A DNA stretch of 60,000 nucleotides from Adiantum capillus-veneris (GCA_014529385.2 CM043955.1:140126206-140186205); one strand, 5' to 3'. Shown: positions 19,760 to 31,645, numbered from the stretch's first letter. The notes: generated by a model from the sequence alone, not told the origin. Translations and numbers: made by a program.

Positions 19760-21903
19760 CCACCTCCATTTCCTTATGTTGGCTGTCTCGTGCTATTTGA
19801 TGCTGTTCTGCTTCTGTCTTGAGCTCCTATACTTGCCTTTGGAGATCTGTAATTGTAGCCATTCTGTCGTCGAGCTCGCCTTGAAGAGCATCGATGAACA
19901 TTTCTAATTCTTTGGCTTTAGTACTGCGGCTAAAGGCTGTTGAGCGGAGTTTCTCCATCATGATTTGCATCTACCTTGTATACTCGTTCACTTGTACAAT
20001 GACTTCATCATTGGACTGCCACTCTTCTTGTCTTGCTAGTTCAGATATGCCGGCAGCCTCTTGTGTTGCTTCTTGCTGTGTTGTTATTGATGGTGTTTCT
20101 ATAGAGGTGGTTGCTTCTCCTTTGCCATCCTAAGGTTTTGAAACCTCGGCAGTTTCTGGCTGAGTGGAGACAAGCTGTGTGGTCTCAACCCTTACAATTT
20201 CTTTAGTTGTAGGCCTTCCTGCCTTCTCAACGTTGGTTTTTTCCTCATGTACAGTGGTTTGCTCCTTTTCTTTATCTTCTTCTTTATCAGTTTCATCTGC
20301 CGGCTTGTGAGTTTCCTTGACTGTCTGTTCTAGTTCTGGTTTAGCTTCCTTTTCTTTATGTTGTTCAGTGTGGTGAGTTTGCTGTTTAGCTTCCGTTTGG
20401 TGGGTGAACTCAGACTTTGTTGCCTTGTCAGTCTCGGCCTCTTCAGTGGTCTCTCGGCCTGGCGGTGATGATGGTGGAGTGGGCATGGGATGATCCTATT
20501 GTTCCGATGGCGGTGAGGTGGATCGGGGAGATGCTTGGCTTTGCTCTTGAGTTGCCGCGTCTCTAGCTTTCTTAGCCGCTTCTTCCATCTCGTTCAGATT
20601 CAAGGCCTTTGCCTCTTCGTAGATTCTTTCTAAATGATCCTTGGGATCCTCGGCCTCTTTCCTTGAATGATGTTTCGTTCGAGGTCCCTTCAAGCCGATA
20701 GGTACCCACTTTTCTGGGTCTTTTCCTTGTGCTTGCCTAGTGCGCTGATATGCCTGCTTTTCTCTTTCAAATCTCGCTTGCTTTTGATTTAGCTCCTCTT
20801 GGTGAGCACCCACAGATTTTCGCTTCATTTCTTCCCTCCTAGTTCTTTTTTCTTCGTGTCAGAGCTTTCACTGTTGTGCTGCTCGGATGCACTGTCATTG
20901 GATTTATCACCTGATTTAAAGGATCGCTTACTAGATCTTGTAGATCTTGGAGAAGGTGGAGTGCCAAGATCCATGTGTTCTGATCTAGGGCAGGTGGAAG
21001 ATTGTCGGCCATGCCGATGGCATGATAGACTATTCTGGTCAAGACTTCAGGTGCGCCCAAGTAGGTTATCTTTCCCTCCTTCTTGGTGGCCTTCATATTG
21101 CGCGTGGTCCACAGGTTGTTTGGTGGTTGACTTCAGAACTTGTGTAAAAGTGGTGGCCACGGCGTGATTTGGTGTAGTGTACCTTGGTGGCCTTTTCACC
21201 AGGAAATGGAAATGTTGATGGTATAGACGGGCTGGCCCTTCCACCTGCTTGTGGATGAGATCGGCAAATGTAGTCGCAGCTGTTTCCTTTGTAAACGTGC
21301 CCGCTGTTTTCCTATCTCTTGCCTGCATGGTCATCCCTTTGCCTTTGCCACTATTTCCTTTGTAAACACAACCTCTACCTTATTTCCTTGGTTGTCTGAG
21401 ATTTGAGCAATTCCGTCTTCCTTGATGGTGGACAGAAGCTCGTAAGCCTTCTGAAAGTCTACTCCGCAGGGCACTTGTTCATAGAAGTGTCCGAGTCCCA
21501 ACCTGCGATTAGCCTCTTTGGTTTTTGGCTTTGCTGCGACATCATAAACTCTTTGGGCAAGAGCTGCAACTCCACCGGATGCCTTTCTTCACTCTTAAAA
21601 CTACCCGTGAAGACTGTGGTGTGGTGTTCTTCTAACTGCTCCTTAGAAAGATAAGATGCCTTTGCTGCCTTTACTGACGCGGGGTCCAGTTGATACGGTG
21701 GTAGTTCTTGCAGTTTTTCCTTTTGATTTAACTTCTTCTTGGCCTTCTCCGTGGCTTGCATTGCTCTTGTTCAGTGAATAGAATGCAAAGTTAGCAGAGC
21801 TGTCAGATTTTTCTCCAGAACGTCCTTTTAGACTGAAATGCTGATAATCTGGTCCAAATTGCTTCAAATCAATTTTTGAACAAGCAAAGATGCATAAAAT
21901 CAT
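19760..21903 (-). pseudogene. Gypsy-1 ORF X, N-terminal two thirds (broken)
   Basis: Frames at 21903-21643, 21761-21459, 21334-21047, 21096-20839, 20828-20496 and 20486-20130 follow one another and lead into the 492-codon frame. Near 19760-20050 the translation is coiled-coil-like in its own right (AKELEMFIDALQGELDDRM) but has stops. The 20130-20486 part is extremely Glu/Lys/Thr-rich; 20496-20828 is Lys/Arg/Gln-rich. The piece around 21050-21450 looks folded. Together ORF X would exceed 1,100 codons. Whether the frame changes are mutations or introns is not clear. It starts only ~46 bp downstream of a perfect 22-bp palindrome. Confidence 0.55.
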
Positions 21904-21948
21904 ACAAGGAACAAAACTATATGGTCAAAACAAAAATTTGTAACCAAA

Positions 21949-21970
21949 GTAAATAATCGCGATTATTTAC
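21949..21970. repeat. Palindrome P1 (22 bp, perfect)
   Basis: Arm GTAAATAATCG is followed directly by its exact reverse complement, with a TCGCGA centre. It lies just upstream of the ORF X start in element sense. Confidence 0.97.
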
Positions 21971-22241
21971 AGCTGGGAAATTTTCAAGTTTTTTGCAAAT
22001 TTGGCTTTATAGGCTTGAAGCAAGTGCCAATGACATGTTCTGAGGGAAATTTGGGCTCATTTGGATGTAGAGGGTGGAAATGGTACCAGATTTTGGCTTT
22101 AGGTCTCTGAAACAGTAGATATAAAGAAAATTTGGGATTTTAAAATCCAAATTGGCTCAAAATTTTCCAGTGGGATCATCACATCATGTACTTTGGATGC
22201 ATGATGACCAATTTCCCAAATTGCCCCATTTTGGCTAAAAA

Positions 22242-22263
22242 GTAAATAATCGCGATTATTAAC
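22242..22263. repeat. Palindrome P2 (22 bp, one arm mismatch)
   Basis: Left arm GTAAATAATCG, right arm CGATTATTAAC; one position breaks symmetry. It starts 293 bp from P1. The words CAAAATTTTCCAGTGG occur 83 bp before it on the plus strand, as they do 84 bp before P4 at the other end of the element. Confidence 0.95.
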
Positions 22264-22524
22264 TTTTCTTCCCAAAATGACATTTTTTTGGCATAGATTG
22301 ATTCTAGGCATGATATAGACCTTGTTTATGAATTATGAGGTGATTTGGATCAAGATAAGTTGTTCATAACCTAAATTTTGGCTTTCACAGACTTCTTTGC
22401 GTTTTTTGGCAGTTTTGCAAGTAATGGGTGGTCATTTTGGCTCATACTTGATTTTGCATGTGATAGGTGTGTACACATGATAGGTGAAGTGAATTGATAA
22501 TTTCCATGCAAAAATGTTACAAAA

Positions 22525-22546
22525 GTAAATAATCGCGATTATTTAC
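22525..22546. repeat. Palindrome P3 (perfect, 24 bp with flanks)
   Basis: Same arms as P1, with one further symmetric base pair on each side (22524-22547). It starts 283 bp from P2. Confidence 0.97.
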
Positions 22547-23954
22547 TACAGTGACAAAAACTTTGCAATTCACATAAATTTTGACCTAAACATGTTTCAT
22601 ACACCTAATACAAGTCAAAAATTGAATTTAGTCAAGTTTGGTCATGCCGGCATCACTTTATGCTCTGTTGACTCTGAAATCACCATCTTTTGTGACTACT
22701 CTGTTTGTTGGGTTGTTATGTCAAACTTTGAGGCTTTGGACTTGTTCGTAACATCATTGTGAAGCTACCTGTCCAATTCTGGCTCATTTGGAATTAGTTT
22801 GGCCTCGTATGTGGAATTTGATGCTTTGTAACCTTCGAGCCATTTTCCACTTTTCGAGGGCTTTACTTGATGGATTTCTCCAAACCAATCATATACATTG
22901 TATATGAGCCTCATTAGCAAGCCATCTGTGGGGTCAGGTCGAAATTCTGGCATTTCTCAAAAAACCCTAATTCTCTACTGAGGACCCCCTTGACCCCAGC
23001 TGAATGATCATCTGATGGTATGGAATAGTTCTATTATGTTAGGGCATGCTATGGTTTAAATTCCATCCGATTTGGTCAAGCTGGCAGGCCACTATGGTCA
23101 CTTTTAAGTCGTAGGTCTTCGTACACTGCTCGGCTTCTAAGGTTTTTTCTAGGGCTTTAGACTAGCTACCGACCGTACAAAATGGATCATTGATTAGTAA
23201 GGAACTTACCCCTCATGTCTCGTGTGAGACGGTGTTGCAAAAGGTCAACTGTGGGCTCCGGAAATGATGCGCGAAAGAAGCCAAAATGCTCTCTTTGCAA
23301 AGCTCCAAGTGGAAATGAGGTGATTTTAGCCTAGGCTGGATATCTATACCTGGACTTCCCTAACCAAATTTTCCCAAATTCCCTCATTAGTCCTATTAGG
23401 CCATGAAATCTATGTTAGGCTCAAAAATTTCTTCCTGTCGCTCATTTTGCAAAAATTTTGCAAAAGTGGGTCTGGCTGCCTAATTTAGGCTTCCCGCTTT
23501 CATTTTCTGATTTCGTTGAAAATTTTTGTGCTTGTCCGTCTTGTATTTTTGATCCCCATCGTGTATTCCATTTTTCCATATGAGCTTTTCTGCTATTTAT
23601 TATTAATTTTTGACATTTTTATTTGAAAAATCAAAGAAAATAGAGAAATGCTCTAAAAAACCAAGGTGAAAATCCAGTAATTAAGAAAATCCTTTGAAAA
23701 ACACAGATTTATTGTTTTTTGTTGGATTTCTCCATTTTTTAAGCCTCCTTTTCAACAAAAATGATGAAAATACACAAAAAAGGACTATTTTTGATGATTT
23801 TCTGATAGTATATACATTATTTACACTCATCGGAAAGATACTATCAGTGAATTTTCCCTTGTTGATGAATTATAAGGGCATTATTAGGTAGTTTTGCAAA
23901 AAATCACACGTTAACATAAAACTTTTTTCCTCCCTCTTCAAACATTGCCCTTAA
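22547..23954 (-). other. Gypsy-1 spacer between pol and ORF X
   Basis: AT-rich sequence with degenerate ~285-bp periodicity in its left part and no convincing gene. A 62-codon minus-strand frame at 22765-22953 has no recognisable domain. A 14-bp palindrome (GGATTTTAAAATCC, 22135-22148) lies just outside it, between P1 and P2. Confidence 0.5.
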
Positions 23955-24707
23955 TTACTTAGTATCTAGTAATATCCTTCCACCCCTCCTAGATGGCGTT
24001 CTCCGCGACGACTTGTGGGCATGGGTTGAACAATTGTGTCTATGCATAGCCGTGATTGGATCTACCATGATATGAAGATCAATGCAATTCAAATCAACAT
24101 GCTGTGCAAGAGTTGGGTCTTGAGTAAGTAACTCAAGGGTTTCCGATATCGAGGTTTGCTTTTGATGTCTTCCAAAGAGCAAATCCTGTAGCCTTTGTGC
24201 TCTCTGTTTGATAGTACCATCAGGGTGTTTAAGCATGCTGATTGCTTGAGTTGTGGGAAGCATTTTGGACGGTTGTCGAGCTTTTTCTCGCCACTGGTAG
24301 CTCGGTCTGTTTGGTGCATGGTTCTTGAGGGTCTGTTTAGAGTTAACTCGCCTCTGTTTGATTGGTTTCACGTTGTGTGGAGAAGATAAGTGCTATTTTT
24401 TCTTCCACACCTTTTTTATGTTAGGCTCCTCGTTCATAGATGGTTGATTCTGTGCTTGAATCCTTGGAATTGTCTTCTGTTTCTCTGGTGAAATTTTAGG
24501 CACCCATATTTGATTTGGTTTATCCACAAGTTGTGCTTTTGGTACCCAAATTTTCCTGACTCCTTGCATGCTACTTGTAGCATTTATTTGTCGAGGGGAT
24601 GGAGAAGATTTACTTCGTGGATTGGGACTCTGATTGTATCTTTTCCATTCCTCTTTGCTTGGTGCAATAGGAACAATGAGTTGCCCTCCCTTAAGTGATA
24701 GCTTTAG
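23955..24707 (-). pseudogene. Gypsy-1 pol C-terminal tail after the second protease
   Basis: Translation after 24708 gives a basic, proline-rich segment with a repeated K-x-x-WVPK motif (KIWVPKAQLV, NQIWVPK), then stops near 24390. The 24371-23955 frame that follows is Lys/Arg/Gln-rich with LELLTQDPTLAQ and ends before the AT-rich spacer. I do not recognise a domain. It is placed with pol because it continues in the same direction without an intervening terminus. Confidence 0.35.
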
Positions 24708-25138
24708 CTAATTTGTATCCCAATCTGGTACTGCTTTGTATGTACGCATCCAAGGAATGCCAAGAATCATCATCTCATTCATGTGTTCATCTGGCAAGCA
24801 TACAAACTGATGCAGACATGAGCATCCATGTACTACCACGTTCAAGTTGACTACTCCCAATGTTGGAGTTGGGTTCTTGTTGCATCCTTTGATTGTCGTT
24901 ATTCCTGCGGTCAAGGCTTGACTTGTTGCTTTCTCTTGTATGTGGAATAACTGATTGCATTCGCTCTAGCTCCTGTGTCTATCAAAGCATTGGTGCTATG
25001 ATTGTTGAGCTGTACTTTGATGCGGAGATCCATTCCATCTAACCAGTCGTCATCTGTTGAAACTACATCTTTAGGTAAGTCCCATTGTCGATCATCTATT
25101 TCCAAAGTGTTGATGGAAATCGGTATCTGTTGATTCAT
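24708..25138 (-). pseudogene. Second retropepsin-like domain, downstream of integrase
   Basis: 25138-24911 reads VQLNNHSTNALIDTGARANAIS (shown in part: NALIDTGARANAIS), a textbook aspartic-protease active site (I-D-T-G-A) after a beta-strand pattern. After a frameshift, 24914-24708 gives TLGVVNLNVVV, then MMILGIPWMRTYKAV and DW, matching the retropepsin flap-to-ILG region (ILGxxWL/M ... DW). The distance between halves fits one ~100-120-residue protease. It lies 3' of the integrase, in the integrase reading frame (25138 is in frame with 26239). The element also has a protease upstream of RT, at 39786-40451. A 3' retropepsin copy is unusual; it could be a duplicated domain or a relic of another inserted element. 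Confidence 0.6.
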
Positions 25139-26604
25139 GAGAGCAGCTTTACGCTTGAGTACTCGAAGTCTAGCTTCCTCTTGGGCTTCATCAATAACCT
25201 GCTATTGCTTCATCTTCCTTTGTTTGGCTGCATGCATTCTCTCTAGCAATTCATTGGTTAGTGGCAAATTGTATTTCTTTAAACGACATCCACTAATCCA
25301 ATTAGCCATTGGTTCACCATCGATGGTTGACAATTTTACTGCTCCACTTGGAGATACATCTTCAATGATAAATGGTCCATTTCCCTTTTTCTTAAACTTG
25401 GGAATGTGTTGCTTAAGGGAATAGACTAGAACTAAGTCCCCTTTCTGGAAAATTTTGGTGATTAAGTGGGAATCAAAAACCTGTTTTTGTTTCCTCTTTT
25501 GTGCATAGATATGAGCTACAACACTTAGCCTTTGCTCATCTAGCTTTTCCAGATCTTCAAGTCTTTCTGACTATTCATGTCCAGTCCACTCAAGAGTCTG
25601 TGCTACCCTTAAGGTCGGCAATAGAAATTCTATTGGCAGTATGGCATCAAGACCATAAACAAGGTTAAAGGGTGTAGCATTTAAAGCTTTTTTGAATGAA
25701 ACTCGATAAGCCCATAGAGATGCATGGAGATTCATTTCCCAGTCGGTCCTTCCTGAAGTAACCACTTTGGTCAATACCGAGCTAAGAATTTTATTTGTAT
25801 GCTCAGCTTGTCCGTTTGCTTGTGGGTGATAGGGAGCTGACTTGTTAAGGATAACCATAAACTCATTAAGTAAATATTCTATTACCTCGTTGAGGAAATG
25901 AGTTCCCCGATCACTGGCAATCTCTATTGGCATTCCATACCTTACGAATATATACTCATATAAGAATGCAGCAGTGGTTCTGGCATCATTCCTTTGAGTC
26001 GCTTTAGCCTTGGCCCATTTGGTCAAATAGTCTGTAGCTACAATGATATATTGAGCTTGGGTTTTATAAGCAGGTGGCTGTATCGGTCCAACAAAATCTA
26101 TACCCCATTTTGCGAAGGCTCTAGCCCCCATCATTGGTCTTAAGGGCATACTGTCTACCCTTGTTGGCATTTTTGCTCGTTGACAAGCATCACACCTTTG
26201 AACATATTCTTTGGCATCTGCAAATGTGTTGGCCACCATATGCCTGCCATCAAGATTGCTCTTGCGGTGGTCTCACTAGAAAAGTGACCTCCAGCTAATC
26301 CAACATGTGCTTGTTCTATAATCGGAATATACTCGTTTTCATTTGCACAAAGACGCAAATGTTGATCCTTACCTCTCCGATACAATTGGTTCCCAATAAG
26401 AGCATAGTCTCTTGCTTCCATTTCAATTGCTCTTTGATGGCCTTTACTCATATCCTCAAGAAATGTTCGGCTCGATAAGTAAGTAACCAGATAGTTACTC
26501 CATTTAGGAACATGTGACATTTGAAACAATATTACATGAGGAATGGGTTGTTGTTCATGACATTGAGGGCAATCCCTTACAAAAGATCGAACACCTCTCC
26601 TCAT
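25139..26604 (-). pseudogene. Gypsy-1 integrase
   Basis: 26604-26155 ends with the H2C2 zinc-domain region (AHVGLAGGHFS). 26239-25571 begins CDACQRAKMP and contains the core: WGIDFVGPI (Asp), ASDRGTHF (Asp) and HPQANGQAEHTNK (Glu), then LWAYRVSFKKALNATPFNLVYG. After a TAG at 25571 the same frame continues through a C-terminal domain (KGDLVLVYSLKQ, GPFIIEDVSPSGAVKL). No chromodomain is visible. A frameshift in the zinc region and the stop codon make it a pseudogene, but the DDE triad is intact. Confidence 0.88.
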
Positions 26605-27290
26605 AGTCGGCCAAAATACTCCAAGTCTTAAGATTCGTCACATAGTTTGGTCTTCTGCAAAGTGAAGTCCTACTATGGTAACATGTGCTTGACTTAAGTA
26701 TTGATCTCTCTCTTCAAGATTAATGCATAAAAGCAATATTTCGTCCCGATTTCTTTTATATAGCCTCCCAACTAGTAATTGATACATAGACGATTGCTCA
26801 ATTAATTCAACTGTGATAGAAAGTGGTGAATCCACTTGAGCTATTGTCATTAATGACACGATTTTTTCCGCCCATCTAGGTATCATTTCCATGGAGAACT
26901 AATAGGCATCTGGTAGATCATCATCTACCCCTTTAGGTGATTCCCCTGAAATAATCCTGTACAAATGATCTGCTCATTGATATGTAGTGCCTTTTTTAAC
27001 AACCACAGTAAAATAAAATTCGAGAAGAATGATGAACCATCTCACTATTCTTCCTGTGCTGCATGGCTTGTTGACCAAATATAACAAGGCTTGGTGGTCC
27101 ACAAAGAACACAAACATGTTGGCCAATAGGTAATGTCTATACTTTTTAACGGCATAGATCATTCCTAGTCCTTCTCTTTCAGTGGTGGTGTAATTCTTTT
27201 CTGCCATATTCAATTGTTGGCTAGCATAAGAAATAGGAAAGTCAATTTTTCCATCTCTTAGTTGGGCTAGTTACAACCAATAGCAAAGTT
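26605..27290 (-). pseudogene. Gypsy-1 RNase H
   Basis: HIHVDASNFAIGC at the end of the RT frame supplies the first Asp. 27213-26974 gives KNYTTTEREGLGMIYAV (Glu) and FFVDHQALLYLVNKPC (Asp). 26892-26638 covers the linker to the integrase. The two frames are separated by frameshifts and stops near 27260 and 26970. It closely resembles the RNase H of Gypsy-B, so the two families are related. Confidence 0.85.
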
Positions 27291-28505
27291 GGAAGCATCT
27301 ACATGTATGTGGAATACCTTATCCCAATCGGGTGCTTTCAAGATTGGAGATGATGTGAGAGCTTGCTTAAGCTTCATGAAGGATTCTTCACATGCCTCGG
27401 TCCATTCAAAGTGCGTAATCAAGTTATACATGGGTTTTGCAATTATAGCATACATGTAGATGAACCGTCGGTAATATCCACAATGTCCCATGAAGGCTTG
27501 TATCCCTTTGACTGTTGTTGGTCTAGGCAAATCAACAATGACATGAATCTTTTCAATATCGGTAGCTATGCCATTTTTAGACACTATATGTCCAATAATT
27601 TTTCCTTGTCTTCCCATGAATGTGCACTTTTCCGGGTTTAAGAAAATCCTGTAAAATCTACATTTCTCGAATACCTTTTTGAGGTGTTCAAAATGATCAG
27701 ATTGGATTGACGAATGTACACATAAATAATCCATGTATACTTCCAAAATTTTTCGAAGATACTCTTTGAAAGCATGGCTCATCAATCTCTGACATGTAGT
27801 TGGAGCATTAGTTAACCCAAACGGCATAACCCGATAGGCAAATATACCCCATTCTGTTGCAAAAGCAGTTTTGTGCTGATATTTTGGGTGAACCAAAAGT
27901 TGATTGTATCCCGAAAAGCCATCTAAGAAGCTGTAAGATTCTTTCCCTGCCACTCGTTCTAAAACGTGCTCAGTTATCGGAGAAGGAAAGTTGTCTCTAA
28001 TGGTGGCTGCATTGACTTTTTTAAGATTAACGCACACTCGTAATTTTCCATTCTTCTTAGGTACTACTACAATTGGGGACACCCAATCAGTGTGTTCAAT
28101 TTTGTAAATGAATTCAGCTTCCCTTAGTTTTTCAATTTCTTCTTTGATCTTTCTGGCAAATGTTTAGTTATAAGTGTATGGTCTCTGTCTACTTGGTTTC
28201 GCATCATCTCTCATGGGTATGGTATGTTGGCAGATTTTTGGATCAACACCCTTGAGATCTTTGTAAGACTAAGCAAAGATATCTCGATATTCCTTTAGCA
28301 AACATAACAAAAGCTTTTCTTCTTCTTCTGTTAGGTCATTTGCAATGTAGGCCGGCCTAGGCTCTTCTCCTGATTTAGCCAAGTCTACCCTTTTAAAGTT
28401 TTCAGGTCCTTCGTAAGACTCGCCTTGTTTCCGTAGTTCCCTAACAGGTTGTTCGATTATGATTTTCCGATCTTGGAGAGTATACTTTTTGTAATGGGAT
28501 GGAAC
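27267..28505 (-). pseudogene. Gypsy-1 reverse transcriptase
   Basis: 28505-28269 is the connecting region (VPSHYKKYTLQDRKI...EYRDIFA). After stops near 28269 and 28163 the frame reads SPIVVVPKKNGKLRVCVN, YSFLDGFSGYNQ, FAYRVMPFGLTNAP and VYMDYLCVHS. The catalytic YxDD box is YMDY: the second Asp is replaced by Tyr. The thumb/connection block (FMGHCGYYRRFI) follows. The reading frame upstream continues at 39085 across the Gypsy-D insertion. Confidence 0.88.
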
Positions 28506-28510
28506 ATGCA

Positions 28511-28659
28511 TGTGAGGGCCATACCCAGACTTGACCCGACTCACCTCCCTCAATCCTCCAGACCATTCTAGGGAATGACATAGATCTATCTGCAGGTATC
28601 CCTCCCACTTGGGACCCACACTCAGACAGAACTCCAACCTATCTCGAACGCCAACCCAA
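28511..28659. repeat. 149-bp LTR-terminal segment, duplicated at 28660
   Basis: TGTGAGGGCCATACCCAG starts both 28511 and 28660, followed by the same ~149 bp with several differences. The 5' LTR at 35643 has only one copy. Confidence 0.9.
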
Positions 28660-30161
28660 TGTGAGGGCCATACCCAGACTTGTCCCTACTCACCTCCCTC
28701 AGTCCTCCAAACCGTTCCAGGGAATGACGTAGATCTATCTATAGGTATCCCTCCCACTTGGGACCGACATTCAGATAGCACTCTGGCCTATCTCGATGGC
28801 CAACCCAAGGGGGTACATCCCTTCATTCAATGATTCTATCCTTTTCTCATAATCAATCTATACTTGACAGCTTTCCGCACCCAGAATCGTGGTCCTTAGT
28901 CTTGATTCTCTAGATCTTTAACTTGAGGATCTGAACTTACTTTATTGTTCTCCCTTGGTTCATGGCGATAACCCCTTTTTCCTGACAAGCAGGCACGGCA
29001 GTTATCACTTTCCCCTAAGAAGAGGGATCTTGCAATCCTGCATGGTCTCGCTTCTCCCCGATTACCCATTTTTATCCCACGTAGTCCTAGCGTTTAACAT
29101 AAAAGTTTTAAATCAAAATGCGGCCATCTGACCCTCCGGATCTACCCACCCATCGAACCATTTCATGAAAATCCCTTCCCCGAGGTAGTACTTAACTACT
29201 AAAAAATCAAGGCAGATAGTAGTCTATCAGACATCATCAAACAACAAGCAGCATGCAATCTGTTGCATACCCTTGTTCAGGGAAATTCATCTGGTTGTTC
29301 CCACCAGATCCTTATTTAGAAACTTTTAATTCATTTCCTTTCCTTTATCTGCTATAATTAGCTTGTAACTAGTTTCCTAACTAATCATGCAACACATTTA
29401 GTTTCAACCAATTCATCTTACCTCCCCATTCAGGCCAAGATAATCGGTTACAAGACATAAAAATGGCATCACCTTCACAAAATTTCCCAGAATTAAGTGT
29501 TTGGGAAAGGCTCATCAAGTAATTTAATCATTCCTTCCTAAGCATTTTATTTCGAGAGGTATAGCACCATCTGTGACAGATGCACAGGATAGCCCCTATA
29601 TTCCTAGCCTTTCTAGTTCCTTTTTAAGCAACCAAGTCGAACAAATTTCCTTAATTAAATTCACATCATCCTCCCTGAGAATAACCTTCTCATCCAACTA
29701 TTGGCATTAGGCCATACCCGGATTATGGCCGATTTCCAATAAGATACCGCGGGTACTTCACCCGGCCGGGCAAAAATAAAACAAACCCATTCATCCCTTA
29801 TCCCTCGGGAATGAATGACCTAGGTATACCAACTTGCCGGTTACACTGCCCTAGCCGAAAAGGGCCAATCTCCGACAAGTTCCCCAATAGAATCCTCTCA
29901 ATGGGGTGGCCTTTCAATCAAATTGACTCCAAGAAGATCCGTCTTGGTTTCCGGTCATTTCCATGCAATCTTCAAACTCCTAGTTAAATCTATGTTTTGC
30001 AATGGACTATCCCTATCACCTCTCGAGAATCCTTTTTAACTCCTAGTTGGTAATTTCCAGGTTCATTCATTTATCAACCTTAATTCCTACTTTCATTAAT
30101 TATCTACCAGCCAAGTTTATTTAGAAAATACAAGCGAGTTTTTGCCATAGGCATGTAATGG

Positions 30162-30389
30162 TTAATGTCTCTTCGGAAGTGACAACTTTTTGAGTTCAAT
30201 CCCCGTTTTGTTGATTTCCAGGTTTTTTACAATCCTTTGCCATCCATGGGGCATCTCCATGGAAGCTTGTAGAGTTTTCGGTTCAAACAACACGGAGATC
30301 AATTCCGCGAAGTTATCCCCTATCTCCCCCATCCCGTATTTGAAAACAAACTTGAAATTAAAAACTTTAGAAATACTCTTCAATACCAA
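30162..30389 (-). other. 75-codon ORF within the Gypsy-D LTR (also at 37141-37368)
   Basis: Both LTR copies keep this frame open with only a handful of substitutions (VFKYGMGEIGDNFAELISVL; MEMPHGWQRIVKN). It lies downstream of the predicted TATA box, so it would be in the transcript leader. Conservation may only reflect young LTRs. No domain is recognised. Confidence 0.25.
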
Positions 30390-30499
30390 AAATTGAACGA
30401 CCTCTATTGAGCTTAGACAACTACTCTTTCTTATGGTACCTAGCTTTCCATTTTTAGGAAGCTAGAAGGTCATTCTATAATTTATGAGTTTCGAACTCT

Positions 30500-31290
30500 C
30501 CATTAATGTTTAAACTTAAAATAGAAGGTAGTCACTAAAGTTTACATCTAAGTGCAAAGTTACCATTAAAGCTTAGCTTACGAGAGAAAATCTACCTTTG
30601 AAGCTTAACTTTATGATGCGTAGATACTCTTATCACTTAACCCTAATTGCAAGGTTTCCATTAAAGCTTAAAACCTAAAAAATGCAAGGTAATCACTAAA
30701 GCTTACATCTAAGTGCAAAGTTACCATTAAAGCTTAGCTTACGAGTGCAAATCTACCTTTGAAGCTTAACTTTATGATGCGTAGATACTCTTATCACTTA
30801 ACCCTAATTGCATGGTTTCCATTAAAGTTTAAAACCTAAAATGCAAGGTAATCACTAAAGCTTACATCTAAGTGCAAAGTTACCATTAAAGCTTAGCTTA
30901 CGAGTAAAAATCTACCTTTGAAGCTTAACTTTATGATGCGGAAATACTCTTATCACTTAACCCTAATTGTAAGGTTTTCATTAAAGCTTAAAACCTAAAA
31001 ATGCAAGGTAATCACTAAAGCTTAGCTTAAGAGAGCAAATCTACCTTTCAAGCTTAGCTTTATGATGCGTAGATACTCTTATTACTTAACCCTAATTGCA
31101 AAGTTTCCATTAAAGCTTAAAACCTAAAAATGCAAGGTAATCACTAAAGCTTACATCTAAGTGTAAATTTACCATTAAAGCTTAGCTTACGAGTGCAAAT
31201 CTACCTTTGAAGCTTAACTTTATGATGCGTAGATACTCTTATCACTTAACCCTAATTGTAAGGTTTTCATTAAAGCTTAAACCTAAAATG
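30500..31290. repeat. ~160-bp tandem array in the Gypsy-D 3' LTR
   Basis: About five units of ~160 bp (starts of ACCATTAAAGCTTAGCTTA at 30562, 30723, 30882 and ~31171; one shortened unit near 31020). Each unit has about four AAGCTTA words and the block TTTATGATGCGTAGATACTC. The equivalent array in the other LTR is at 37485-38270. Confidence 0.93.
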
Positions 31291-31619
31291 ATTCACATAA
31301 ACCTTCCTAGTATTAGAACACATGGATTAATTAATCCTACTAGAAATGAAGATTACCTTCTCCAAACAAGAGGGAAGTGGGGTTGAAGTCCTTCTTGAAG
31401 AGATGTGAGGCTCAAGGAGGAAGGAAAGGGATTTATGGTGAAGAGGAAGGAGAGAGGAGCTTCTTTATAAAAACCCTCAAGGGTTTGGCCTTCAAGAGAG
31501 GGAAAGAGCAATAGCAAGGTGTAATGGAAACCTTGATTTACTTAAGCATAATCTTGAGCATGGCAAATATGCAAGTAGCTTAGCAATATATGTGTGTAAA
31601 AATACAAAGGAGAGGGGGG

Positions 31620-31631
31620 GTGTTTATATAA
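31620..31631 (-). promoter_or_regulatory. TATA box of the Gypsy-D 3' LTR
   Basis: In element sense TTATATAAACACC; the 5' LTR has TATATAAACACC at ~38604-38615. It lies directly downstream of five regularly spaced CCAAT boxes. Confidence 0.6.
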
Positions 31632-31645
31632 GAAATGGTGGGTGG

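Noticed and set aside
18748-21654. Plus-strand frames opposite ORF X, up to 172 codons
   Set aside because: They are shadows of the minus-strand ORF X, with Ser/Leu-rich composition mirroring its Glu/Lys-rich codons.
28506-28637. Start of a 122-codon minus-strand frame
   Set aside because: The start lies in the Gypsy-D LTR and reads by chance into Gypsy-1 pol.
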